From Mucilaginibacter dorajii (GTDB lineage Bacteria > Bacteroidota > Bacteroidia > Sphingobacteriales > Sphingobacteriaceae), in NCBI RefSeq assembly GCF_024808255.1, contig NZ_JANTYS010000016.1:1-64000 (forward strand): a DNA stretch of 64,000 nt, in the 5' to 3' direction. Below, in pieces: positions 26,689-36,181 of the stretch. Under the pieces are notes generated by a model. It was not told the DNA's origin and ran no database searches. It saw nothing but the letters and a program-made list of their open reading frames with translations. The position numbers and the translations under genes were made by a program. Every line of letters begins with the position of its first letter. The stretch's first letter is position 1.

Positions 26689-29088
26689 ATGGCCAGTTTA
26701 ATCAAAGTTTCGGCGCTGTTTTCCATATCCCTTGGTTTTTGCACTGCTGTATTTGCCCAGCAAAAGGATTACCCAATTCAGCCGGTAGCGTTTACCAGCG
26801 TAAAAGTCACCGATAGTTTTTGGCAACCCAAAATGGAGGTTAATGCCAATGTAACCATTCCTTACGTGCTTGCACAGTGCAAAAAGAATGGCCGCATGGA
26901 TAACTTTTTACGGGCTGCAAAACAATTAGATGGCGATAAACTGAGCGAATTCCCTTTTGATGATACCGATGTATATAAAGCTATAGAAGGCGCATCCTAT
27001 TCCATGCAAAACAAAAAGAACCCAAAGCTGGATAGATATATTGATACACTCATTAACATTATTGGCGCGGCACAGGAACCCGACGGTTACCTGTACACCT
27101 TCCGTACCGTTAATGCTAAAAAACCACATGAATGGATTGGCGACAAACGCTGGGTGAATGAGGAAGTACTAAGTCACGAATTGTATGATTGCGGCCATTT
27201 GTATGAAGCAGCTGTTGCACATTATCAGGCTACAGGTAAACGCACGCTGCTCAACATCGCCATAAAAAATGCCGATTTGCTGGTAAAAACCTTCGGACCA
27301 GGTAAAATAGAAGAATATCCCGGTCACCAGATTGTGGAGATAGGCCTGTCAAAAATGTACCGGGTTACGGGCAATAAGCAATACCTTGACCTGGCCAAAT
27401 TCTTTTTAGACGTACGCGGCCCTAAAGGCGAGGCTTACAACCAGGCCGATAAAAAAGTGGTTGACCAGCACCAGGCCGAAGGGCATGCTGTACGCGCGGC
27501 CTATATGTATACCGGCATGGCCGATATTGCCGCCTTAACCGGCGACACCAAATACCTTAGCGCTATTGACGATATCTGGGGCGATGTAGTCAACAAAAAG
27601 CTATACATAACCGGCGGTATTGGCGCAACCGGTAACGGTGAAGCCTTTGGCGATGCTTACCAGTTACCCAACATGTCGGCCTATGCCGAAACCTGCGCGG
27701 CTATTGGTAATGTGTACTGGAACAGCCGGATGTTTTTACTGCACGGCGATTCGAAGTACATAGATGTATTGGAACGCACTTTATATAACGGCTTGTTATC
27801 GGGAGTTTCTTTGAGTGGCAATCGTTTCTTTTACCCTAACCCGCTGGCTTCCATGAACCAGCACCAGCGCAGTGCCTGGATCAGCTGTGCCTGCTGTATC
27901 AGCAACATGACCCGCTTTTTGCCTTCACTACCCGGCTATGTATATGCCAAAAACAAAAACGACCTGTATGTTAACCTCTTTATGAGCAATAGCAGCAATA
28001 TTAAATTGGCATTGGGTAATGTAAATATTGTTCAGGCAACTGATTACCCGTGGAAAGGTAAAGTTGACATTACCGTTAACCCTACTAAAACAGCCACTTT
28101 CACCTTAAGGGTACGCATTCCAGGCTGGGCGAAGCAACAGCCGGTCCCCGGCGATCTTTATACATTTATGGATAAAAACCCTTTACCTGTTATGTTATTG
28201 ATTAATGGTAAAGCCACATCCTTTGTAACCGAAAAAGGCTATGCAGTAGTTAAGCGCAACTGGAAAAAAGGCGACAAGGTTACCCTGAACCTCCCTATGG
28301 AAACAGAAAAAGTTTTAGCCAACAACCAGGTTAAGGATGACCGCAGCCGCTTTGCATTTGAACGCGGACCAATAGTTTATTGTTTGGAAGGACCAGATAA
28401 CCGGGACAGCCTGGTTCAAAATATTATGGTTGATAAAAACGCCATAGCCAATGCCAATTACCAGGCCGACCTGCTAAATGGTGTGGATGTGATTAGTACC
28501 GAAGGCAAGGGCACCAAAAGACAATTAAACAGTGATGCCCTTGCCGAAACCAATCAGAAGGTAAAGGCTATACCATACTATGCCTGGGCTAACCGCGGCC
28601 CCAGCGAAATGACCGTTTGGATTCCTTATGAAGCTTCGGCATCAAGGCCGCAGCCGGCGCCCACTATTGCCAGTACCAGTAAAGTAAGCTCATCTTTAAA
28701 AAACAAAAAGATGTTTGCCTCAATCAAAGATCAATATGAGCCATCCAGCTCGGCAGATAACAGCTACCCTTTCCTGCACTGGTGGCCAGCAAAAGATACC
28801 AGCGAATATGTTCAATACGATTTTGACTCGGCCCACACCGTAAGCGAATCAAAAGTTTACTGGTTTGATGATGGTCCATGGGGCGGTTGCCGTATCCCGG
28901 TATCGTACCAGGTATTTTATAAAAAGGATGATCAGTGGCTACCGGTAAAAAACACAACGCCATATACCATTAGTAAAGACAGTTTTAACACAGTAACCTT
29001 TGAGCCGGTAAATACAACAGCATTAAAAATGGTTATACAATTGCCAACGGACAACTCTGCGGGGATTCACGAATGGGCTGTTAAATAG
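26689..29088 (+). CDS. Secreted GH127/GH146-type beta-L-arabinofuranosidase (DUF1680)
   Basis: 799 residues with a signal peptide (to VFAQQ). The (alpha/alpha)6 core shows the zinc-thiolate catalytic site known from HypBA1: Glu318 in GNGEAFG (acid/base position), Glu334-x-Cys336 in AETCA, and Cys402-Cys403 in ACCISN. The 16-residue spacing between the two Glu matches that enzyme. C-terminal beta domains follow (about 480-799), ending in a region PWGGCRIPVSYQVFYKK typical of the family. Members release L-arabinofuranose from plant glycans or glycoproteins by a cysteine nucleophile. It is monocistronic. GH127 and GH146 cannot be separated by eye. Confidence 0.9.
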   Translation: MASLIKVSALFSISLGFCTAVFAQQKDYPIQPVAFTSVKVTDSFWQPKMEVNANVTIPYVLAQCKKNGRMDNFLRAAKQLDGDKLSEFPFDDTDVYKAIEGASYSMQNKKNPKLDRYIDTLINIIGAAQEPDGYLYTFRTVNAKKPHEWIGDKRWVNEEVLSHELYDCGHLYEAAVAHYQATGKRTLLNIAIKNADLLVKTFGPGKIEEYPGHQIVEIGLSKMYRVTGNKQYLDLAKFFLDVRGPKGEAYNQADKKVVDQHQAEGHAVRAAYMYTGMADIAALTGDTKYLSAIDDIWGDVVNKKLYITGGIGATGNGEAFGDAYQLPNMSAYAETCAAIGNVYWNSRMFLLHGDSKYIDVLERTLYNGLLSGVSLSGNRFFYPNPLASMNQHQRSAWISCACCISNMTRFLPSLPGYVYAKNKNDLYVNLFMSNSSNIKLALGNVNIVQATDYPWKGKVDITVNPTKTATFTLRVRIPGWAKQQPVPGDLYTFMDKNPLPVMLLINGKATSFVTEKGYAVVKRNWKKGDKVTLNLPMETEKVLANNQVKDDRSRFAFERGPIVYCLEGPDNRDSLVQNIMVDKNAIANANYQADLLNGVDVISTEGKGTKRQLNSDALAETNQKVKAIPYYAWANRGPSEMTVWIPYEASASRPQPAPTIASTSKVSSSLKNKKMFASIKDQYEPSSSADNSYPFLHWWPAKDTSEYVQYDFDSAHTVSESKVYWFDDGPWGGCRIPVSYQVFYKKDDQWLPVKNTTPYTISKDSFNTVTFEPVNTTALKMVIQLPTDNSAGIHEWAVK

Positions 29089-29154
29089 CTTTTAGGGGCT
29101 TCTCTTTTTTAATAGTTCTGTGAATTATCAATATTAGGATGCCCCTTGCTAAGT

Positions 29155-29222
29155 GGTACTGTATGTACACATCATTTTGAATGATACCCTTAAAGAAAAA
29201 CTTTGTTATTTCGAACGAATAA
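29155..29222. repeat. Truncated family B element
   Basis: Only the left part remains: TGTATGTACACATCATTTTG (outer arm) through TTATTTCGAACGAATAAGC. The inner body and right arm are missing. It lies in the 138-bp convergent gap. Confidence 0.55.
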
Positions 29223-29226
29223 GCTA

Positions 29227-31797
29227 TTAAAACCTAAAATTAAAAGCGATATAAGGGTACCACCCTTCGTCTGAGTGAGCGGCTAAAACCTGCAACACTG
29301 TTAAACTGGCCGGCGCAAAGTAAAGGCCGCCACCTATACCCTGGTGAATTTTATCTGAATGCTCATCGCTTACCCAAACCCGGCCTACATCATAAAAGCC
29401 GCTTAGGCCCAACTGGCCAGGCAAAATGTATCCGGGAATGTTAGCCAGCTTTACCCTACCCTGCAGGTTATTATAAATCATGTGTTGCCCTGCAAAACGG
29501 TTCTTTAAAAAGCCTAACAAGTTGCCCTGTCCGCCCAAAAACATCGACTGGTAAAACGCCGGGCTGCCCAGACTTATACCGCCGCCAATCCTATCAGAAA
29601 AAACAACTTTTGAACTGGTATCGGTTCTTAAATAATAGGTAAACTCGGTTTTAATTTGCGCGTAAGAGCGCGAATAAGTGTTAAGTCCTTTATAACCCGT
29701 TACGTTCAAATCAAAATAAAAGCCTTTTGATGGGAATAGATCACTATTTCTTTTGTTACTTACATAATGGGCCATCAACCCTAAATGGGCTTTACTTTGA
29801 TTTGTAGTAAGACTATCATATGAATTGATAAGCGAGGTTTGTTTAATAAAACGGCCAACATTGTCATTAACATTCATGCGATAGTATTGAAATGAAGGAC
29901 CAAAACTAAACGTACTGCCTTTACCGGTATGCCAGCGCAACGCGGGATCAAAGTTATAGGTATCAAACCTTGCCCGGTAAAACTTATGGAAATCGCCGGT
30001 TTTATCAAGCACCGTTTCGTTGCCACGGCCAAAAAAGTTCATGGTATTATCCGGAGCCTCTACCAGGGTATGAATGGTAATATCGGCCTTTCCAATAGCT
30101 TCAATCCATTCAGCGTCATAATTAATACGGAATGCCTCGGTGCCAAATGAGTGGGTTAACATCAATTGTTGTACGGTAGAATATGGTTTTTTCCTGAAAC
30201 CATCGTAGCCTGTGTACTTAAACCCGAGGCCCAATAAAAAACCGTCATCGGCATTAATAGCGCCGTTGGCCAAAGGCATCCATTTGTTATAAAGGTTGGT
30301 AGGCTGAAAAATGCTATTTGCCGTATCGCGCGATAGGTGCCTGCTCAAGCTGTTCAAATTGCCTGTGAAGCTGGTGCTATCCTTAGGCCCATAAACCTGT
30401 ACTTTATTAATTGATTGTTTTACTGTAAAAGTTTTGACATCGGTACTATCAACAATGCGCAGTTTTATTGGCGATGTGCCGTTATCAATGATCACCTTAT
30501 CGTTACCGGCAGCGGTATATAACCGAATTTCCTTAGTGATATCGGGCTTGTAGGTCATATCCATAAATACGCCTTTGGTTTGCCCGTCTTTATTCAGTTT
30601 CTCTATCAGGATGCGTAAACCTTTATCGGGGGTACCAGTTATGGTAAATTGCTCATCTTTATCTGTAGCATGCAAATCAACTATCCGGCTGATGAAGTAA
30701 TAATACTCAGACATAGCCGCCGGGATTTTATCCCTGCGTTTTTTCAGCTTGGCCAATAATTCGGCACCACGAAAATTGTAGTTCTCCTTGGGTAACCTTC
30801 TCAATCCGGCTTCTAACACTTCATCTGTTTCGGCTTTAACAAAATCGTTGGCGGCCTTCATCCAGTCCTCATAGCTTATTTGAGCGTCAGGAAAAGCCTT
30901 CATAAAGCGGGTTTTAAATATAGACCATTTTATACGGGGGATATCGCCTTCAAAATTTTCAAGTAAGGGATCAAGCCATGGCAACGAAGCTATTGAGGGT
31001 AATATACCTTCTGTAACGTGAAATACCTGGTCGCGATCACGCGGAACGGCCACATACATGCGGGCTTTACCATCTTTGGTTACCGCCCAGCGCCATTGAT
31101 CTTCATGGCGGTCCCAATCGCCCATAAGCAGGTCAAGCATCCGGGCACGCAAAAACAGCATACCATCTTCCCTGTTATCGTAGCTTTTGATTAGCTCACG
31201 CTCCATTTTTAAGGTGTTATCAGATTCGCCTATGGGTTCGCGTTCTTCAAGCAGGCATATCAGGTTAGTAAACTTTTTACTAAACTGACCCAACGCGGGA
31301 TCTGCCGCTACAACGCCAATAATTGGATTGGCATGCGGTACACGGGCTGCATCTGCCAAAGGAGGCACTATTAAGGCCGAGTACGGGTGCTGGCCGCTAA
31401 ACTCGTCGCCTATCCAATCAATGGCGAAGGTGCCGCGTAAGGTTTCGGGCAATAGCTTGTCTGGGATTTTCTCTACACTGCGCAAAACCCATTCTTTGCC
31501 ATTTTTATCCTGTAACCTTAACGATTTGGATTCCATACCACCACCCTCTTTTACGGGCGTTAATCCGCCGTAAATTTGCGATAGTTTAATAACAGGCAAC
31601 TTTACCGGCATAGCCCATTCTTTACGATAGTTTTCGCCAAACAGGGTACGGTGAATTTTGCTTACATCATTATATGACTCATGCACTTTTACAACTATGC
31701 TATCCTGTATCCCGGCAGGCAGGGCACCGGTAGTTTGTGCACCCGCTAATCCTGCGCGACAAAGCAATAGCAACAATGGGGTAAATTTTTTGATCAT
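29227..31797 (-). CDS. Omp85/BamA-family outer-membrane protein with kinase-like periplasmic domain
   Basis: 856 residues with a signal peptide (to GLAGAQ). The C-terminal about 350 residues form an Omp85-type barrel (LFPSKGFYFDLNVTGYKGL, FLGGQGNLLGFLKNRFAGQ, GLSGFYDVGRVW, final aromatic YIAFNFRF). The N-terminal 60-330 region is not the calcineurin phosphoesterase often fused to such barrels. It shows an order of motifs like atypical (Fam20/HipA-type) kinases: a basic strand WVLRSVEK (R106-K110), a catalytic-loop-like MGDWDRHEDQW (D227, D229, H231) and a metal-site-like RDRDQVF (D254, D256). Function is unproven. It lies 60 bp downstream of the PycTM gene on the same strand. Confidence 0.75.
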   Translation of the reverse strand: MIKKFTPLLLLLCRAGLAGAQTTGALPAGIQDSIVVKVHESYNDVSKIHRTLFGENYRKEWAMPVKLPVIKLSQIYGGLTPVKEGGGMESKSLRLQDKNGKEWVLRSVEKIPDKLLPETLRGTFAIDWIGDEFSGQHPYSALIVPPLADAARVPHANPIIGVVAADPALGQFSKKFTNLICLLEEREPIGESDNTLKMERELIKSYDNREDGMLFLRARMLDLLMGDWDRHEDQWRWAVTKDGKARMYVAVPRDRDQVFHVTEGILPSIASLPWLDPLLENFEGDIPRIKWSIFKTRFMKAFPDAQISYEDWMKAANDFVKAETDEVLEAGLRRLPKENYNFRGAELLAKLKKRRDKIPAAMSEYYYFISRIVDLHATDKDEQFTITGTPDKGLRILIEKLNKDGQTKGVFMDMTYKPDITKEIRLYTAAGNDKVIIDNGTSPIKLRIVDSTDVKTFTVKQSINKVQVYGPKDSTSFTGNLNSLSRHLSRDTANSIFQPTNLYNKWMPLANGAINADDGFLLGLGFKYTGYDGFRKKPYSTVQQLMLTHSFGTEAFRINYDAEWIEAIGKADITIHTLVEAPDNTMNFFGRGNETVLDKTGDFHKFYRARFDTYNFDPALRWHTGKGSTFSFGPSFQYYRMNVNDNVGRFIKQTSLINSYDSLTTNQSKAHLGLMAHYVSNKRNSDLFPSKGFYFDLNVTGYKGLNTYSRSYAQIKTEFTYYLRTDTSSKVVFSDRIGGGISLGSPAFYQSMFLGGQGNLLGFLKNRFAGQHMIYNNLQGRVKLANIPGYILPGQLGLSGFYDVGRVWVSDEHSDKIHQGIGGGLYFAPASLTVLQVLAAHSDEGWYPYIAFNFRF

Positions 31798-31857
31798 AGC
31801 AGTAGTGTATATTTGTAACCAGGCTTTTCAAATCCGGGCTTTATATTATTTAACCCC

Positions 31858-32490
31858 TTAAGATTTAAGAACTGGCAGCGTTCTTTTTATAACGGGCACG
31901 GCAGGTGCCTTATGAAGAACAGATGCGATAATGAACGCCAAAACAGCCACAATTAACCCGAACATAAATATATTATAAGCCAGCCTTAGCAACTGGTACT
32001 TTTTACCCAGTACAGCGCCCTGCCCATAAACATCCCGTATCAATGTTTGGTAAAGAAACTCGGTATCGCCCATTACCAAGCCCATACCTCTTGCATAATC
32101 ATTAAGGCTCATTTTATAAAAATTCCCAAAAAACAACAGGTTCACATTTTTTTGTTCCAGGTTAGCTTCGGTAAATGTGCCATTGGGTATAGTAGGCCGT
32201 GTAGCCAGGATAGCTACCACAATGGAAGCCACGCAAATAGATAACAAGATAACTGTAGGGATAATTAAAAACCTGTCTTCATCAAGCTTCCTGAGCAACA
32301 GACTAATTATGGCTGACAAGATAATGGAGTTAACCGTAATGAGGATGTGTGATTTTTTATCAGCCATATCGCTCAGACGCTGATTATTGGAAGAGGTGAT
32401 CCTGAACATGGTTTCAATACCTTTTTCAGGTCGCTCTGTATTCTTTTCAGATGCCTCGGTTTTTTCTTTCGACGGGTGTTTTTTACTCAT
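31858..32490 (-). CDS. Pycsar effector-type membrane protein (PycTM, DUF5706)
   Basis: 210 residues. A charged N-terminus (1-25) is followed by the family signature FRITSSNNQRLSDMADKKSH (about 29-48), two adjacent transmembrane helices (about 49-66 and 74-95) and a third near 165-190. A middle segment, VNLLFFGNFYKMSLNDYARGM, is also typical. PycTM proteins are membrane-disrupting effectors activated by cyclic CMP or UMP in Pycsar anti-phage systems. No pyrimidine or other nucleotide cyclase gene is found near it, so it is either an orphan effector or has a housekeeping role. It may be cotranscribed with the Omp85 gene 60 bp downstream. Confidence 0.85.
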   Translation of the reverse strand: MSKKHPSKEKTEASEKNTERPEKGIETMFRITSSNNQRLSDMADKKSHILITVNSIILSAIISLLLRKLDEDRFLIIPTVILLSICVASIVVAILATRPTIPNGTFTEANLEQKNVNLLFFGNFYKMSLNDYARGMGLVMGDTEFLYQTLIRDVYGQGAVLGKKYQLLRLAYNIFMFGLIVAVLAFIIASVLHKAPAVPVIKRTLPVLKS

Positions 32491-32960
32491 GGACCGACTG
32501 GTATTAATTGTGCTGGTTTGTATTTAAACTAAGGTTAGTTACGCGTTAACGCAGTTGTTACCAATGTAACCTATTAAATTTCAGAAATAACGATCATTTA
32601 ATTACCATATGTGAGACAAAATACATACCACACATACAATATATTGATTTACAGTAAAATATCACATACCCGGACGAATTTTAAAAACGATATATCGTTA
32701 ATTCATCTTTATTTAGCGAAATAGGACAAATGCGGTTTAAATTTACAAGGATTATGGCTGATTGTAAAGCCAAGAAGGTAAACTTTCTGTACATATCGCT
32801 TAAAAGTGTATCCCAAGGCGCGTCTTTGCCACTACGTTTACTCTCTCATTCAACAATCTGCGAATCTCGGCCTAACCTTTTGTTTGCTTTATATGAATAT
32901 TAAGCTAAATTGTGACTGATTTATAAACCTACCGTTTAAACCGATATTGCTATAACACCT
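32491..32960. other. Divergent intergenic region
   Basis: 470 bp between divergently transcribed PycTM and multiheme cytochrome genes. It is AT-rich, without repeats of the families seen elsewhere and without an ORF that looks real. It presumably holds both promoters. Confidence 0.5.
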
Positions 32961-34190
32961 ATGCTTAAAAAAAGAACACTTTTTTTAGTTTTAACCGCTC
33001 TTATACCGCTAACTTTTATTTTAACGCAGTGCTTTAGCAGTAATCCGCCAGATCCGCGCGGCGAGGTTTATGCGGGCTCGGCGAGCTGTGTAAAATGCCA
33101 TAGTACCGAGTATAATTCCTATATCCACACCGCGCACTTTAAAACATCGCGACCGGCATCGTTACAAACCATTAGTGGCAGTTTTGCCAAAGGTTTAAAC
33201 GCGTTAGATTATGGTTACGGCCTTAAAGTAGTGATGGAAAAACGAGGCGATAGCCTGTACCAGGTGGCTTATCAAAATGGCAAACAAACAGAAGCGGCCC
33301 CATTTAACATTTCCATAGGCGGCGTTAAAGCCGAGACCTATTTATATTGGAAAGGCAAACAGTTATACGAGCTACCTGTATCGTACTTTAACACGATACA
33401 CAGCTGGGCAAACAGCCCGGGGTATATCCCGGATAGGGTTAATTTTAACCGCCCTATTTTAAGAAAATGCCTGGAGTGCCACACATCGTACATTGGCGAA
33501 TTGCCGCCCGATAGCAAAGAATTGGGATTTGAGAAAGCCACCCTGATAGCGGGTATTGATTGCGAACGCTGCCACGGCCCGGCTGCCAATCACGTAAATT
33601 TCCATACCGATAACCCGGATGAAAAAAAGGCCAGGTATATAACTACCTACAACTCATTAACGCGGTCGCAAAAAATGGATGCCTGCGCGGTATGCCACTC
33701 GGGTAATAAGATGGTACCGCAACGATCTACCTTTGATTTTCAGATGGGCGATACACTGAACAAGTTTGTAGGCGGCTCGTTTGAAAACACTACTATCCCC
33801 CCTACGCTTGATGTTCATGGCAACCAAAACGCTTTGCTGGCATCAAGTAAATGTTATATGATGAGCCAGATGGATTGCGGTACCTGCCATAACCCACATG
33901 TTAACCAAGAACAAAATTTAGCCATGTTCACGCAAAAATGCCTCAATTGCCATAGCGAAGCCAAACATAATTTTTGTAGCCTTGCCCCTAAACTTGGTGC
34001 GGCAATTAAAACTAACTGCATTAACTGCCATATGCCAAACAAGGCGTCGCATGTAATTAGTTTAACGGCATTTAACAGTAAAATGAATCCGCCATATGAA
34101 GTTCGCACACATCACATCGGCATTTATCCCGTGGAAACTGAAAAAATCATGGCGTTTATAAATGGGAAGGCCGGGAAAATAAAGGAGTGA
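32961..34190 (+). CDS. Seven-heme c-type cytochrome (cytochrome c554-like)
   Basis: 409 residues with an N-terminal export signal; LTQCFSS is a possible but atypical lipobox. Seven CXXCH motifs are visible in order: CVKCH, CLECH, CERCH, CAVCH, CGTCH, CLNCH and CINCH. Spaced His residues (HTAHF, HNPHVN) are available as distal ligands. The arrangement resembles the cytochrome c554/multiheme family annotated across aerobic Bacteroidota. It should be a periplasmic or membrane-tethered electron carrier or oxidoreductase. No quinol oxidase, nitrite reductase or assembly gene is adjacent, so the redox pathway cannot be named. Confidence 0.9.
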   Translation: MLKKRTLFLVLTALIPLTFILTQCFSSNPPDPRGEVYAGSASCVKCHSTEYNSYIHTAHFKTSRPASLQTISGSFAKGLNALDYGYGLKVVMEKRGDSLYQVAYQNGKQTEAAPFNISIGGVKAETYLYWKGKQLYELPVSYFNTIHSWANSPGYIPDRVNFNRPILRKCLECHTSYIGELPPDSKELGFEKATLIAGIDCERCHGPAANHVNFHTDNPDEKKARYITTYNSLTRSQKMDACAVCHSGNKMVPQRSTFDFQMGDTLNKFVGGSFENTTIPPTLDVHGNQNALLASSKCYMMSQMDCGTCHNPHVNQEQNLAMFTQKCLNCHSEAKHNFCSLAPKLGAAIKTNCINCHMPNKASHVISLTAFNSKMNPPYEVRTHHIGIYPVETEKIMAFINGKAGKIKE

Positions 34191-34205
34191 TGACCGAAAG
34201 ATTCC

Positions 34206-34475
34206 TTAATAGTGACCTTTCAATGAAAGTATGTCAAGAATAGTAAGTTGATCTTGCTCATTTATCTCGTATACTAAACGATGTTCCTGCGTTATCCGCC
34301 TTGACCAGGCACCGGATAAGTTGTGTTTTAATTGTTCAGGTTTTCCAATTCCCTCATAAGGGTTTTCCTGAATAGCGATAATCAGTTTTTCAATTTTCTT
34401 TTGGATGGTTTGATTGCCCGATTTTCTCCAATGCTTTAAATCGTCAAGAGCTCTTGGGCTAAAAACTATTTCCAC
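34206..34475 (-). CDS. YoeB/Txe-family mRNA interferase toxin
   Basis: 89 residues, the usual length of YoeB. The C-terminal block WSRRITQEHRLVYEI followed by KGHY matches the E. coli YoeB active site, with the penultimate His-Tyr conserved (H88, Y89). These toxins cut mRNA at the ribosome. The start overlaps the antitoxin stop by 10 bp, so the pair is translationally coupled. The operon is convergent with the multiheme cytochrome gene (15 bp apart). Confidence 0.93.
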   Translation of the reverse strand: MEIVFSPRALDDLKHWRKSGNQTIQKKIEKLIIAIQENPYEGIGKPEQLKHNLSGAWSRRITQEHRLVYEINEQDQLTILDILSLKGHY

Positions 34476-34663
34476 AGATCTTCAATTGCTATTTTCACAC
34501 CCTTACCGTTTTTAATATCCTCGCGGCCTTGCAAAATTTTTTCAACAAACTCAGGATCGTATGGACTTTTTGCAGATGTAAAATCGATCTTCATCGCTTT
34601 TATAAAGGCTTTTAAAGCGGTTAATTGTTCTTTAGTCTTGGGTTGTACAATTAGCGTTTCCAT
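34466..34663 (-). CDS. Antitoxin of the YoeB module
   Basis: 65 residues: METLIVQPKTKEQLTALKAF, then a short acidic/basic tail. It resembles the small DUF2683-type antitoxins that precede YoeB/Txe toxins in Bacteroidota. It is first in the operon and overlaps the toxin start by 10 bp. The gap 34664-34924 upstream holds its promoter and nothing else recognisable. The antitoxin role rests mainly on its place beside a clear toxin. Confidence 0.82.
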   Translation of the reverse strand: METLIVQPKTKEQLTALKAFIKAMKIDFTSAKSPYDPEFVEKILQGREDIKNGKGVKIAIEDLWK

Positions 34664-34924
34664 TGTACAAAAATACTATAAAGCAATCTAATAAATATAC
34701 CCGTTAAGCAATATTATAATCAGACAGCAGTCAACCAGATGTATATGCACTTGTATTATCTCAAAGATCGATTTTTGGGACTTACAAGAATAAAATAAGA
34801 GCATAATCCTATTTTTACCAAACCACACAGCGTGAAATTATTATTAAGCCGACATTTTGCTATTGTTAAAACTTTTGCGCCTGTTTTTTGTCCCCTATCT
34901 AAACCCTTTTCATTTAAATAGGAT

Positions 34925-36004
34925 ATGACCCCGCAAAATAACCTGTCTTCAGAAAAAAACATCCAAAAGGAACTCACGTATATTCAAAAGGTGTGGCATA
35001 CCGTTGCCATTGTAGCGCTGCTAGTAGTAGTGATCCTGATTGCGCGCGTTGCGTTCAATGTATTGCTAATGGTGTTGGCTGGTGTACTGGTTTCGGTTTA
35101 TTTTCATGGTTTGGGTGATATCATCCAACGCAAAACAAACTGGAGAAGGCGAATTTGTATGATCATATCGGTTGGCGGCACTTTCATTATACTTGTGTCC
35201 CTCTTTTGGCTGATGGGTGCCACAATATCTAAACAGATTGCTGTTTTAAGTGATACATTGCCACATACCATCAACACGGCCAAAGCAAAACTGGGCGAAA
35301 CGCCTATAGGGCAAAAGATCCTTGACTATTTATCTGACGACAATTCAGATACTTTGATGACCACCGCCAAATCTTTTTTCAATACCAGTTTTGGCGTATT
35401 GGGCGATATATATATCATCCTGTTCCTGGCCATATTTTTTACCAGTAACCCCAATTTGTATAAAGATGGCATGATCAAGCTTTTTCCCGAAAGTCGTAAA
35501 CCGCTTGCTCACCAGGTTATAGATAGAATAAGCCACGCGCTTAAAGGCTGGTTAAAAGGGATGATGTTATCCATGGTACTGGTGTTTATCCTGCTCTCTA
35601 TAGGTTTAGGCATTATGAGCATCCCCGTTGCATTGGTGCTTGCCTTATTAACCGGCTTATTAAAGCTGATCCCAAACTTTGGCTCGCTTGCCGCCATGAT
35701 CCCCGGGGTGTTGCTGGCACTCACCATCAGTACTAACACGGCTATAATTGTGGCTTTAATATATATCGTAACCCAAACGGTGGTAAGTAACATTGTAACA
35801 CCTATCATTCAAAATAAAATGATCAACCTGCCCCCTGCCTTAACTATTTTGGCGCAGGTGTTAATGGGTACATTATCGGGGGTACTGGGTATTATCCTGG
35901 CGGTGCCCTTGCTGGCTATTGTAATGATATTAGTTGATGAGTTGTACGTTAAAAAACTTAGCGAAACCGATATTGTTATTGTACCCGAAAGAAGCCAGCC
36001 TTAA
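34925..36004 (+). CDS. AI-2E family transporter (PerM type)
   Basis: 359 residues with about eight transmembrane helices (from VALLVVVILIARVAFNVLL near 32 onward). The family signature lies in the second half: PLAHQVIDRISHALKGWLKG, LLKLIPNFGSLAAMIPGVLL and TVVSNIVTPIIQNKMINLPP. Members of this superfamily export autoinducer-2 or small solutes or act as ion antiporters. The name does not prove a quorum-sensing role. It is monocistronic and convergent with the FtsX-type permease gene. Confidence 0.92.
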   Translation: MTPQNNLSSEKNIQKELTYIQKVWHTVAIVALLVVVILIARVAFNVLLMVLAGVLVSVYFHGLGDIIQRKTNWRRRICMIISVGGTFIILVSLFWLMGATISKQIAVLSDTLPHTINTAKAKLGETPIGQKILDYLSDDNSDTLMTTAKSFFNTSFGVLGDIYIILFLAIFFTSNPNLYKDGMIKLFPESRKPLAHQVIDRISHALKGWLKGMMLSMVLVFILLSIGLGIMSIPVALVLALLTGLLKLIPNFGSLAAMIPGVLLALTISTNTAIIVALIYIVTQTVVSNIVTPIIQNKMINLPPALTILAQVLMGTLSGVLGIILAVPLLAIVMILVDELYVKKLSETDIVIVPERSQP

Positions 36005-36083
36005 ATAGCGTTCAAAATAAATCAGCAAAATTCCCCAAACCTGACAAGACCAATAAACTAATGAACCATTGAACTAATGAACC

Positions 36084-36119
36084 AAAAAGAAAAGCGTTCC
36101 GTATCTCACCCCGGAACGC
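36084..36119 (-). terminator. Terminator of the FtsX-type permease gene
   Basis: On the minus strand GCGTTCC...GGAACGC (36094-36119) is followed by a T-rich run (36084-36093). It lies 63 bp after the permease stop codon. Confidence 0.75.
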
Positions 36120-36181
36120 GTGGTTATTAATCAACTAAATCCAAATTTCTCACGTTTGGAATATTTTTAAGTACAAAGCTT

